From Paenisporosarcina antarctica (GTDB lineage: Bacteria > Bacillota > Bacilli > Bacillales_A > Planococcaceae): 64,000 bases of DNA. Where the stretch lies: positions 1,556,001 through 1,620,000 of the forward strand of contig NZ_CP038015.1 of assembly GCF_004367585.1 (NCBI RefSeq). Reading direction: 5' to 3'. Below are positions 9,453 through 18,060 of the stretch, in pieces (positions within the stretch are counted from its first letter, which is position 1; every line of letters starts with the position of its first letter). A program made the translations under genes and the position numbers. Below the pieces are notes generated by a model. That model saw only the letters and a list, made by a program, of their open reading frames with translations, made no database searches and was not told the DNA's origin.

Positions 9453-10694
9453 ATGAAAAGAAAGGCATGGTTTTTTCTGTTTTTAGCTTTCGTATTAATC
9501 ATTAGTTCTGCTTGTACAAACTCAGACACTACAGAGGACACCAAAGACAACGAAGGGAAGGTTCCAGTAAGCGGTACTGGGGAAGAAGGGGGCACTATTA
9601 AGATTGGCGTGTTAGCCTCTTTAACTGGAGCCTTAGAATCTTATGGTAAACAAACACAACGTGGTTTTGATTTAGGGATAGAATTCGCTACAGATGGAAC
9701 TATGGAAGTAGCAGGCAAAAAAATTGAAATTGTTTATGAAGACACTGAAACGAAACCAGAAGTAGCTGTTCAAAAAGCGACTAAGCTACTAGAAGACGAT
9801 GAAGTGGATTTTCTTGTAGGATCTTCTAGTTCTGGTGATACGTTAGCGGTCTTACCACTAGCAGAAGAATATGAAACAATTATGGTAGTTGAACCAGCAG
9901 TTGCTGACAGTATTACAGGAGCTGAATTTAACCCGTATATTTTCCGTACATCACGAAACTCATCACAGGATGCAGTTGCTGGAGCTGCGGCAATTGCAAA
10001 ATCAGGTGTTAAAATTGCAACGTTTGCACCTGACTATTCATTTGGTTTAGATGGAGTTGCAGCGTTTAAAAAAGCAGCAGAAAAATTAGGTGCTGAAATT
10101 GTTTTAGAAGAGTATGCAGACCCAGCGGCAACAGATTTCACCTCCAACTTACAAAAAGTGATTCAAGCAAAACCGGATTATTTGTTTGTCGTTTGGGCAG
10201 GAGCAAACTCACCTTGGAATCAAATAGCAGATTTAAAAATTCAAGAAAAAGGCATAAAAATTTCAACAGGTGCTCCTGATATCCCAGCTCTATCGACCAT
10301 GGAGCCTTTAGTTGGCATGGAAGGATTTTCTGTTTATTACCATACATTACCAGATAACAATGTGAATGATTGGTTAGTAGAAAAACATAAAGAAAAGTTT
10401 AACGGGGAAGTTCCCGACTTATTCACTCCAGGAGGAATGTCAGCTGCAATATCAATTATAGAAGCATTAAAGAAATCTGAAGGAAATGCAGATGGTAATG
10501 AATTAATCGGAATTATGGAAGGGATGTCTTTTGACACACCGAAAGGAACCATGACGTTCCGTGAAGATGATCATCAGGCTTTACAAACGTTGTACTCCAT
10601 TAAACTTGAAAAACAAGAAGGTATTGATTATCCCGTGCCGGTGTTAATTCGCGAATTATCACCGGAAGAAACAGAACCACCAATTCAAAATTAA
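9453..10694 (+). CDS. Branched-chain-amino-acid-type substrate-binding lipoprotein
   Basis: This is the extracellular solute receptor of a HAAT-family ABC importer (Peripla_BP_6/LivJ type, 413 residues). A signal peptide with basic MKRK and a hydrophobic core ends at the lipobox-like ISSAC (Cys21), followed by an acidic, Thr-rich linker. The mature domain starts IKIGVLASLTGALESYGKQ, the usual LivJ opening, and includes the KIATFAPDYSFGLDG region. Family members bind leucine-like amino acids, but many bind amides, aromatic acids or other organic acids. The neighbouring acyl-CoA ligase points to a carboxylic acid or ester here (inference). It is the first gene of an operon that runs to at least 17564. 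The start follows AGAGGAAGGGG. Confidence 0.9.
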   Translation: MKRKAWFFLFLAFVLIISSACTNSDTTEDTKDNEGKVPVSGTGEEGGTIKIGVLASLTGALESYGKQTQRGFDLGIEFATDGTMEVAGKKIEIVYEDTETKPEVAVQKATKLLEDDEVDFLVGSSSSGDTLAVLPLAEEYETIMVVEPAVADSITGAEFNPYIFRTSRNSSQDAVAGAAAIAKSGVKIATFAPDYSFGLDGVAAFKKAAEKLGAEIVLEEYADPAATDFTSNLQKVIQAKPDYLFVVWAGANSPWNQIADLKIQEKGIKISTGAPDIPALSTMEPLVGMEGFSVYYHTLPDNNVNDWLVEKHKEKFNGEVPDLFTPGGMSAAISIIEALKKSEGNADGNELIGIMEGMSFDTPKGTMTFREDDHQALQTLYSIKLEKQEGIDYPVPVLIRELSPEETEPPIQN

Positions 10695-10788
10695 ACTACT
10701 GAGACGGCCTGTTCATTCAGGTCTGTCTCTCTCCATGTGTGAGAACCAGTCTTGTGTATGGAGAGAGACAGAAGAAAGGATGAAACCC

Positions 10789-11562
10789 ATGACAACGATA
10801 TTAAAAACTGAAAACTTAACCATTCGTTTTGGTGGACATATAGCTGTAGATCACATAAATTTCGAAATGCCAGAAAATCAATTCAAATCAATTATTGGAC
10901 CAAATGGAGCTGGAAAGACCACTTTCTTTAATTTAATTAGTGGAGAATTAAAACCAACTGAAGGTAAAGTTTATTTTAAAGATGAAGATATGATCCGTTT
11001 TTCTTCTGTTGACCGCACGCGAAAAGGGTTGGGTCGTTCATTTCAAATTACGAATGTGTTCCCTAATTTAAGCGTGTTAGAAAATGTGCGTATAGCTGTA
11101 CAGTCCAAAGAAAAAATTCGCTACCAAATGATACGTCATATTTCAAAGTACACATCTCTTAGTCAAAAGGCTGAAGAGTTGCTAGGACTTGTTCGACTCT
11201 ATTCAAAAAAACATGTAATTGCAAGTCAATTATCTCATGGGGAAAAACGCAAACTTGAGATTGCGATGTTACTAGCTTTAGACACGGAAGTTTTATTGTT
11301 AGATGAACCGACAGCAGGGATGTCACTCGAAGAAGTTCCCGCAATATTGGAAGTCATTAGACGGATAAAGGAACAAGGAAATAAAACAATTCTATTGATT
11401 GAACACAAAATGGATATGATTTTAGATTTATCGGATTCCATTATGGTGCTGTTTAATGGCAAGGTTTTAGCAGACGGAACCCCGATAGAAATTATGCAAA
11501 ATGAAATGGTTCAAAATGCTTATTTAGGAGGATTATACGATGAGCACATTGCTAAAAGTTGA
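10789..11562 (+). CDS. HAAT-family ABC transporter ATPase (LivG-like)
   Basis: This is one of the two cytoplasmic ATPases of the importer (257 residues). Walker A is GPNGAGKTT (residues 37-45), the signature is LSHGEK near 148-153 and Walker B is VLLLDEPTAG near 168-177. The signature has H where LSGGE is usual, an otherwise conservative change. The long insert with LENVRIAVQ is typical of LivG. The frame is open from 10735, but only the ATG at 10789 has a well-spaced site (GAAAGGA), so the 18 extra residues are dropped. The gene overlaps the LivF-like gene by 23 bases, which suggests translational coupling. Confidence 0.9.
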   Translation: MTTILKTENLTIRFGGHIAVDHINFEMPENQFKSIIGPNGAGKTTFFNLISGELKPTEGKVYFKDEDMIRFSSVDRTRKGLGRSFQITNVFPNLSVLENVRIAVQSKEKIRYQMIRHISKYTSLSQKAEELLGLVRLYSKKHVIASQLSHGEKRKLEIAMLLALDTEVLLLDEPTAGMSLEEVPAILEVIRRIKEQGNKTILLIEHKMDMILDLSDSIMVLFNGKVLADGTPIEIMQNEMVQNAYLGGLYDEHIAKS

Positions 11563-12247
11563 GGACGTTCACACCTATATTGGACAATATCATATTTTGC
11601 AGGGGGTAAACTTTCAAGCAAATGAAGGAGAGGTCAGTGTATTACTTGGTCGTAATGGTGCAGGGAAAACAACCACACTTAAAACAATATTAGGTTTAAC
11701 ACCCGCTACCAAAGGACGTGTTGCCTTTAAGGGACAAGAGATTACAAAAAAACAAACTCACGTGATAGCAAACAATGGAATTGGCTATGTTCCAGAAGAT
11801 CAAGGCATTTTTGCCACATTGACAGTTGAAGAAAATATGAAAGTGGCTATGCGTACTGAAGATGAAAAAACTATAGGGAAGCAGGACTATGTATTAGATT
11901 TATTTCCAGATTTAAAAATATTTTGGAAAAAAGATGGTGGTCTATTATCAGGCGGACAAAAACAAATGTTAGCTATGGCACGCGCCTTTGTAGGAAACAA
12001 TCAACTTCTTTTAATAGATGAACCTTCAAAAGGGCTTGCACCTATTGTAATAGAAAAAGTGATGGAAGCCATTATTGACATGAAAAAACATACAACCATC
12101 GTATTGGTCGAACAAAATTTTATGATGGCAAGCCGAATTGGTGATACATATACACTCTTAGATGATGGTGAAACCGTCCAATCGGGATTGATGCAAGACT
12201 TAATACAAGATGAACAAATAAAGCGTAAATATTTAGGGATAGGATAA
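11540..12247 (+). CDS. HAAT-family ABC transporter ATPase (LivF-like)
   Basis: This is the second ATPase of the importer (235 residues, LivF length). Walker A is GRNGAGKTT (residues 37-45), then the GIGYVPEDQGIFATLTVEENM segment characteristic of LivF, the signature LSGGQKQ and Walker B LLLIDEPSKGLAP. The start ATG lies inside the 3' end of the LivG-like gene, 8 bases after TAGGAGG. It pairs with the LivG-like subunit to energise the two permeases that follow. Confidence 0.9.
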   Translation: MSTLLKVEDVHTYIGQYHILQGVNFQANEGEVSVLLGRNGAGKTTTLKTILGLTPATKGRVAFKGQEITKKQTHVIANNGIGYVPEDQGIFATLTVEENMKVAMRTEDEKTIGKQDYVLDLFPDLKIFWKKDGGLLSGGQKQMLAMARAFVGNNQLLLIDEPSKGLAPIVIEKVMEAIIDMKKHTTIVLVEQNFMMASRIGDTYTLLDDGETVQSGLMQDLIQDEQIKRKYLGIG

Positions 12248-12259
12248 GGAGGTACAGTA

Positions 12260-13120
12260 ATGGAACTACTCATGAATTTGACCATAAATGGGCTAGCCAC
12301 CGGTATGTTAATCTTCCTTTTAGCTGCCGGGTTAACGTTGATTTTTGGATTGATGGACGTACTTAACTTTGCACATGGTGGATTATTTGCATGGGGCGCA
12401 TTTTCTTCAGTTTGGTTTTATTCACTTACGGAAAGCTTTGTACTTGCTATTCTTGGCGCTATTCTAACGGGTATCATCCTGGGATTTATTACAGAAAAGC
12501 TAATTATCAAACCCGTATATGGCAATCACGTCCAACAAATATTAATCACATTAGGTTTTATGCTCGTGTTAACAGAAATGTTAAAAGTCGTTTTTGGTCC
12601 AAATCAAATTGCTGCCAAAACCCCAGCTTACTTTGCAGGTAGCTGGGAAATCGGGGACGTAATTATTATTAAATACCGTGTGTTCATTATCGTTGTAGGT
12701 TTCCTTGTGTTCGGTATTGTTCAATATATTTTAAAGAAAACGAAAGTTGGTTTAATCGTTCGTGCAGGTGTAATGAATAAGGAAATGGTTCAAACACTCG
12801 GTATTAATATAAATAATGTATTTCTATATGTATTTATTGCTGGAGCAGTATTGGCTTCTCTCGGTGGTGCTTTAATGGCACCATACTCAGGTGTAATATA
12901 CGCAGAAATGGGAATGGAATTTGCCATATTAGGATTCATTGTCGTCGTAATAGGAGGGATGGGAAGTTTTCCAGGATCCTTGCTAGCAGCAATTTTAGTG
13001 GGTTTAACAGGAAGCTATATGGCTTACTACGTTCCTTCCCTATCGTTAGCAGTAAACATGTTGATTATGGCGATTGTATTAATTTTCCGACCGCAAGGAT
13101 TATTTAGAGTAAAGGGGTGA
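12260..13120 (+). CDS. HAAT-family ABC permease (LivH-like)
   Basis: This is a membrane subunit of the importer (286 residues, about eight transmembrane segments). It opens with NGLATGMLIFLLAAGLTLIFGLMDVLNFAHGG, the LivH hallmark, and contains the cytoplasmic coupling loop around VGLIVRAGVMNKEMVQTLGIN. The C-terminal part reads GGMGSFPGSLLAAILVGL, also typical. The start follows AAGGAGG 13 bp after the LivF-like stop codon. It forms a heterodimer with the next gene product. Confidence 0.9.
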   Translation: MELLMNLTINGLATGMLIFLLAAGLTLIFGLMDVLNFAHGGLFAWGAFSSVWFYSLTESFVLAILGAILTGIILGFITEKLIIKPVYGNHVQQILITLGFMLVLTEMLKVVFGPNQIAAKTPAYFAGSWEIGDVIIIKYRVFIIVVGFLVFGIVQYILKKTKVGLIVRAGVMNKEMVQTLGININNVFLYVFIAGAVLASLGGALMAPYSGVIYAEMGMEFAILGFIVVVIGGMGSFPGSLLAAILVGLTGSYMAYYVPSLSLAVNMLIMAIVLIFRPQGLFRVKG

Positions 13121-13124
13121 AGAG

Positions 13125-14123
13125 ATGACTACAAAATATCAATGGAACAATATTTTCCTAACCATTATTGTCATTGTGTTGTTCATCTTCCCTTTTGTTA
13201 CAGACTCAAGGACTTGGACAATACTTTTAACACAAATTTTCATTTTTTCGATTCTAGCAATGAGTTATGACATTTTACTAGGATATACAGGTATTGTGTC
13301 ATTTGGTCACGCGATGTTTTTCGGAATTGGTGCGTATACCACAGGAGTAATGCTAGATCGCGTAGAGCCAACGATAGGTGTTTTTATTTTATCAATTGTC
13401 ACAGGCATGATCATTGCAGGCATTATTAGCTTTATTGTGGGTTTATTGACTTTACGCTTAAAGAGTCATTTTTACGCTATGTTAACACTTGCTCTATCAG
13501 GATTATTTTTAGTTCTTACTGAAAAATGGCGTAGTTTAACTTCAGGGAATGACGGTTTTACGTTCCGGGCACCAGAAGTTTTTAAAGATCGTGCGGTGTT
13601 CTATCTAGTCGTACTAGTGTGTTTAGTTGTGACCTATATTTTACTTAGACGATTTGTTCAATCCCCACTTGGTCACATATTAGTAGCAGTCCGTGAAAAT
13701 GAGCAACGAACAAAATCATTAGGTTTCAAAGTGCTACATTACAAAGTGATTGCATCAGTTGTGGCTGGTGTTGTGGCGAGTTTAGCAGGAGCACTCTATG
13801 CAATAAGTTTACGATTTGTAAATACCAGCGTCTTGACGATGGATATTACATTAGATGCCTTATTAATGACAATCATTGGCGGTGTTGGAACACTTATTGG
13901 ACCTATAATAGGCGCTGGGGTAATAGAGTTATCGCAACACTATTTGTCAGGACTTGCAAAAGAATATCCTATTTTTGAACGTTGGATTATTTTCTTTGGA
14001 ATTCTCTATATTTTAGTGGTAATTTTCTTTCCGGCAGGTATTGTCGGAACGATACGACAAGCTTATTATAAAAGAAAAAAACCACATGTAGTAGAAGGTC
14101 GATCTAACTCGGAGGATTTATAA
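13125..14123 (+). CDS. HAAT-family ABC permease (LivM-like)
   Basis: This is the second membrane subunit (332 residues). Hallmarks are LLGYTGIVSFGHAMFFGIGAY, the RLKSHFYAMLTLALSGLF stretch and the coupling loop QSPLGHILVAVRENEQRTKSLGF. It ends with a basic cytoplasmic tail after FFPAGIVGTIRQAYYK. Its stop codon overlaps the start of the KASIII-like gene (TAATG), tying transporter and enzymes into one transcript. A decayed second copy of its last about 60 codons is recognisable 3.5 kb downstream. Confidence 0.9.
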   Translation: MTTKYQWNNIFLTIIVIVLFIFPFVTDSRTWTILLTQIFIFSILAMSYDILLGYTGIVSFGHAMFFGIGAYTTGVMLDRVEPTIGVFILSIVTGMIIAGIISFIVGLLTLRLKSHFYAMLTLALSGLFLVLTEKWRSLTSGNDGFTFRAPEVFKDRAVFYLVVLVCLVVTYILLRRFVQSPLGHILVAVRENEQRTKSLGFKVLHYKVIASVVAGVVASLAGALYAISLRFVNTSVLTMDITLDALLMTIIGGVGTLIGPIIGAGVIELSQHYLSGLAKEYPIFERWIIFFGILYILVVIFFPAGIVGTIRQAYYKRKKPHVVEGRSNSEDL

Positions 14124-15127
14124 TGCATATTGGAATCGCTAGTACTGGTGTATATATCCCTTCACAATTCATGTCGGCGGAAGAAATTTCATCTTCTTCT
14201 GGAATACCATTACATGTTGTCAAGAACAAAATGGGGATCACAAAAAAAACCATTCCTGGACCTAATGATCATACTGTTCAAATGGCTATATGGGCAGCTC
14301 AAAATGCACTTGTAAGAGGTCGAATTGACCCGAAATCAATCGATTGTATCATTTATATTGGTGAAGAGCATAAAGAATACCCTTTATGGACTGCAGCAAT
14401 TAAAATTCAAGAAGAAATTGGTGCTTTTCACGCATGGGGTTTTGATGTTTCACTTAGATGTAGTACAACAATTTTAGCTTTGAAGTTAGCAAAAAGCTTA
14501 ATGTTATCTGATGATTCAATAGAGACAGTACTTTTAACAGGTGGTTATCGAAACGGAGATTTTATTGATTATTCAAATGAACGAACACGGTTCATGTTTA
14601 ATCTTGGTGCTGGTGGAGCTGCAATAGTTTTGAAAAAAAATCATGGTGAGAATATAGTTCTTGAATCAGACATTATGACAGATGGATCGTTTTCTGAAGA
14701 TGTTGTTGTTCCGGTAGGGGGCACAAAAACCCCATTAACAGGAGAGTTATTAGCTTCAGGTGCATATAAACTTGATGTTTTAGATCCTAATGGTATGAAA
14801 AAGCGATTGGAACTAAAATCTATGCAAAATTTTCTACAAGTTATTAGACATTCGTTGGTAAAGAGTGGGTTTTCAGAACCAGATATTTCATACCTAGCTA
14901 TACTTCACATGAAAAAATCAGCACATGACTTCGTATTACATGAACTTGGATTATTGGAAGATCAGTCAATATATTTACATGAATATGGACATATTGGCCA
15001 ACTAGATCAAATCATTTCTTTACATCTAGCAGAGCAAAATGGAAAACTTCAAAAAGGAGACATCGTTGTATTAGTTAGCGCGGGTATCGGTTATGCCTGG
15101 GGAGCTACAACAATAAATTGGGGATAA
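14123..15127 (+). CDS. 3-oxoacyl-ACP synthase III (FabH/thiolase-fold)-like enzyme
   Basis: This 334-residue thiolase-fold protein resembles FabH. The nucleophile is Cys113 in FDVSLRCSTT, where FabH has DLSAAC. The catalytic His is His262 in LAILHMKKSAHD. Where FabH has Asn in GNTSAAS, this protein has His290 in EYGHIGQL, so the triad reads Cys-His-His, as in KAS I/II, rather than Cys-His-Asn. The C-terminal GDIVVLVSAGIGYAWGATTI strand is FabH-like. Since it sits between an importer and an acyl-CoA ligase, a catabolic, thiolase-like or CoA-condensing role is more likely than lipid synthesis (inference). The start overlaps the LivM-like stop codon, after GGAGG. Confidence 0.82.
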   Translation: MHIGIASTGVYIPSQFMSAEEISSSSGIPLHVVKNKMGITKKTIPGPNDHTVQMAIWAAQNALVRGRIDPKSIDCIIYIGEEHKEYPLWTAAIKIQEEIGAFHAWGFDVSLRCSTTILALKLAKSLMLSDDSIETVLLTGGYRNGDFIDYSNERTRFMFNLGAGGAAIVLKKNHGENIVLESDIMTDGSFSEDVVVPVGGTKTPLTGELLASGAYKLDVLDPNGMKKRLELKSMQNFLQVIRHSLVKSGFSEPDISYLAILHMKKSAHDFVLHELGLLEDQSIYLHEYGHIGQLDQIISLHLAEQNGKLQKGDIVVLVSAGIGYAWGATTINWG

Positions 15128-15145
15128 AAATAGGGAGGAATTCAC

Positions 15146-16027
15146 ATGACGTTGCAAAAAGTGTTACTAAGTAACGGGGAAACTATTTCTTATCGTGAAC
15201 GGGATGGTGGAGAACAAGTGATTGTGCTCGTTCATGGAAATATGACATCTTCCAAGCACTGGGATATCTTGATTGATGAATTAGATTCGAAATACAAATT
15301 GTATGCACTCGACTTAAGAGGTTTTGGGGAATCGAGTTATCATACTCGTGTTCAAGGAATTGAAGACTTTGCTCATGACTTAAAAGGTTTTGTCGATGCT
15401 TTAGGACTTGATGCATTTCATTTAGTAGGCTGGTCAACTGGTGGTGCAGTTTGCATGCAATTTGTTGTTGAATATCCTGGTATGTGCAAAAAGCTTGTCC
15501 TTCTGGCATCAGCATCCACTCGAGGGTATCCATTCTATGGAACGAACGCAAATGGAACGCCCGACATGCAAAGACGTCTACAAACAATTGAAGAAGTTGA
15601 AAATGATGCAAAAACAAAAGCCATTCAATGGTTATATGATACAAACAATCGTGAGGGATTAAAATCGGTTTGGAATGCGTTAATTTATACACATAAACAA
15701 CCAGATGAAACAAAATATGAAGAATATGTAACGGATATGTTAACACAACGGAATTTGGCGGATGTTTATTATTCGTTGAATAGGTTTAATATAAGCGGCA
15801 TTCATAATGGATTAATTGAAGGGTCAAACAAAGCTAAAAATATATTAATACCGGTATTAGTTTTAAGAGGAGATCGGGATTTTGTGATTTCTCAACAAAT
15901 GACGCTCGAAATAGTTGAGGACCTTAGAAATGTTGCGACATATATTCCGTTAATAAATTCAGGTCATTCCCCACTTATTGACGATTTGTTACAACTAACA
16001 CAACAAATTGAAACGTTTTTAGGGTAG
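15146..16027 (+). CDS. Alpha/beta-fold hydrolase
   Basis: This 293-residue enzyme is probably a cytoplasmic esterase or lactonase (no signal peptide). The oxyanion-hole strand is LVHGNMTSSKHWD, the nucleophile elbow GWSTGG carries Ser97, the acid is D243 or D245 in LRGDRDFV, and the catalytic His is H274 in NSGHSPL. A helical cap lies between about residues 125 and 220. The start follows AGGGAGG, 19 bp after the KASIII-like gene. The substrate is unknown; hydrolysis of an imported ester to an acid that the next enzyme activates would fit (inference). Pieces of a second copy are seen just before the SDR gene. Confidence 0.85.
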   Translation: MTLQKVLLSNGETISYRERDGGEQVIVLVHGNMTSSKHWDILIDELDSKYKLYALDLRGFGESSYHTRVQGIEDFAHDLKGFVDALGLDAFHLVGWSTGGAVCMQFVVEYPGMCKKLVLLASASTRGYPFYGTNANGTPDMQRRLQTIEEVENDAKTKAIQWLYDTNNREGLKSVWNALIYTHKQPDETKYEEYVTDMLTQRNLADVYYSLNRFNISGIHNGLIEGSNKAKNILIPVLVLRGDRDFVISQQMTLEIVEDLRNVATYIPLINSGHSPLIDDLLQLTQQIETFLG

Positions 16028-16082
16028 TAGATTAAGTGGTAGATTATGGTTAAATGATGTGAAACAGGAAGGAGGGGAACCA

Positions 16083-17564
16083 ATGTATAACGATCAAACC
16101 TGGTTTTTAAAACGTGCAAAAATGGTCCCTTCTCACCTAGCGTGTATAGATATCAATAGTGGTCAGCAATGGACGTATGCTCAATTTACAAATTTAATTA
16201 AAGAATGGGTCCATCGGTTATCGCTTGAACAGTTGAAACAAGGTGACCGAGTTGCAATTCTTGCTAACAATCACCCAGAGTTACTCGCCATTTTATTCGC
16301 ATGTGGATTGAAAGGTTATATATACGTACCCTTAAATTTCCGTTTAAGTCTAATCGAACTGACAGAGATTCTTACTAATTGTGAACCAGCCATTCTAATT
16401 ACTGATTATTCTTATGAAGAGCTTATATACTCATTGCCTGTTAAAAAGATGCTAAACCGTGAAGTGCGACTAGAAGGGAAATCATTTATTAATGAGTCAA
16501 TTCAAGTGACATCTATTTCTGCTGATGAACCATGGATGATAATCTACACAGGAGGCACGACAGGTAAATCTAAAGGTGTACAACTTTCTTATAACAACGT
16601 AAATTGGAATGCAATGAATACCATTGTAAGCTGGGGGCTTTCTGATAGAGATTGCACGGTTACATATATGCCTTTATTTCATACCGGAGGTCTAAACGCA
16701 CTTTCAATCCCTATATTAATGGCGGGTGGCACAGTAGTCATTGGTGACCGATTCGATGGGAAGCAAGCGATAGAGGAAATAATTAAACGTAAAGCCACTA
16801 TTTCATTGTTTGTACCGACAATGTATCAAGTGATGACGCAAACAGAGACATTCAAAAATAGTGATTTTCCAAACGTAAAAGTTTTTTTATCTGGTGGTGC
16901 TCCATGTCCTTTTACTATATATGAACAATTTGAAAAAAAAGGATTACCCTTTAAAGAAGGCTATGGTCTTACGGAAGCGGGTCCTAATAATTTTGTGATT
17001 GATGTAGATGCTGTAAAGTTTAAGAAAGGTTCAGTAGGTAAGAATATGCAATTTGTAGATACGTTAATTGTTTCAGTAATGAATAAACCGACTGCTATTA
17101 ATGAGGTTGGTGAACTCTGGATTCGCGGTAAACATGTATTTACAGGTTATTGGCGAAATGAAAAGGAAACAGCCGATGTCATGAATGACGAGTGGTTAAA
17201 AACGGGAGATTTAGCAAAAATGGATGCTGAAGGCGACTATTATATTGTTGGAAGAAAGAAAGATATGATTGTGACGGGTGGAGAAAATGTGTATCCTCAA
17301 GAAATCGAGCATTGCTTAATCCAACATAGAATGATTAGAGAGGCAGCAGTTATTGGACTTCCTGATGAGAAATGGGGGGAAGTTGTTACTGCATTTATTT
17401 CTCTTACAGAACCTGCTTCGTATTCAGAAAAACAATTAATTGACCATTGTCGTCAGTATTTAGGTGGCTACAAAGTCCCGAAGGCATTTGTTATAGTAGA
17501 AGAATTACCTAAAACACATGTTGGAAAGATAGATAAAAAAAAATTGCTTTACTTAAAACCTTAG
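16083..17564 (+). CDS. AMP-dependent acyl-CoA ligase
   Basis: This class I adenylate-forming enzyme (493 residues) is expected to activate a carboxylic acid to its CoA thioester. The P-loop IYTGGTTGKSKG lies at residues 154-165, followed by GYGLTEAGPN, the hinge region GRKKDMIVTGGENVYPQE and the catalytic Lys482 in HVGKIDKKK. ATG 16083 is chosen because GGAAGGAGGGG lies just upstream; an upstream GTG at 16059 has no site. Specificity (fatty, aromatic or hydroxy acid) cannot be read by eye. It is the last intact gene before the decayed duplication. Confidence 0.9.
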   Translation: MYNDQTWFLKRAKMVPSHLACIDINSGQQWTYAQFTNLIKEWVHRLSLEQLKQGDRVAILANNHPELLAILFACGLKGYIYVPLNFRLSLIELTEILTNCEPAILITDYSYEELIYSLPVKKMLNREVRLEGKSFINESIQVTSISADEPWMIIYTGGTTGKSKGVQLSYNNVNWNAMNTIVSWGLSDRDCTVTYMPLFHTGGLNALSIPILMAGGTVVIGDRFDGKQAIEEIIKRKATISLFVPTMYQVMTQTETFKNSDFPNVKVFLSGGAPCPFTIYEQFEKKGLPFKEGYGLTEAGPNNFVIDVDAVKFKKGSVGKNMQFVDTLIVSVMNKPTAINEVGELWIRGKHVFTGYWRNEKETADVMNDEWLKTGDLAKMDAEGDYYIVGRKKDMIVTGGENVYPQEIEHCLIQHRMIREAAVIGLPDEKWGEVVTAFISLTEPASYSEKQLIDHCRQYLGGYKVPKAFVIVEELPKTHVGKIDKKKLLYLKP

Positions 17565-17589
17565 GTGGCAAGGCATTACTCAAGGTTTT
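17555..17589 (+). terminator. Weak hairpin at the end of the ligase gene
   Basis: AAAACCTT and AAGGTTTT pair across a 19-base loop and are followed by TTCAA. The stem overlaps the ligase stop codon. It is a weak terminator at best; the SDR gene may still be reached by read-through. Confidence 0.3.
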
Positions 17590-17634
17590 TCAATACAAAC
17601 TTCAAAATCATGGATTAAATGTATATTTTCTAAT

Positions 17635-18050
17635 GAATTATGGCAGATTGTACTTGGGGTAGTTTTTTTGCTAAGGAAGTATTCTCCATTTTTAGAAACT
17701 TAGCGTTAATATTTTCTCAATATTTAGTTTTCAGCACTAATTTCCTTTCCTTCGGGAATTTTTGGAACGATTCGATAAGCTTTTCATAAAATGAAGATAA
17801 TACGTGTGGTAGAAATGAACAATCAAATTGAGAGAAATACGATAATAATACCGTTACACAAAAGGAGACAATGTCTTATGAGTTAGGAAGACTATAGGTT
17901 ATGCTTAGTGAGCAATAGTAATTAATTGGGTTTATAAATACGAGTATTTATATGACGATAAACCAATTTCTTATCTTGAACGCTATGGTGTAGGCTGCTT
18001 AATGATGATTTATCACAGCTAACACATCGAATTGATGAATTATATATAGG
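17635..18050 (+). pseudogene. Decayed second copy of the livM-KAS-hydrolase junction
   Basis: This gene-free stretch is a fossil duplication. Bases 17731-17823 read LISFPSGIFGTIR-stop-AFHK, matching VIFFPAGIVGTIRQAYYK at the LivM-like C-terminus. Weaker similarity to the preceding LivM residues goes back to about 17635. Bases 17858-17940 align with the last about 80 bases of the KASIII-like gene (AAAGGAGACA, GGTTATGC and AATTGGG are shared). An ATGACG at 17952 corresponds to the hydrolase start, followed by PISYLERYG (compare TISYRERDG). Finally NDDLSQLTHRIDEL at 18001-18042 matches the hydrolase C-terminus IDDLLQLTQQIETF. The interiors of both enzyme genes are deleted, and stops and frame changes occur throughout. 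The copy abuts the SDR ribosome binding site. Confidence 0.75.
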
Positions 18051-18060
18051 GGGTCATTTT

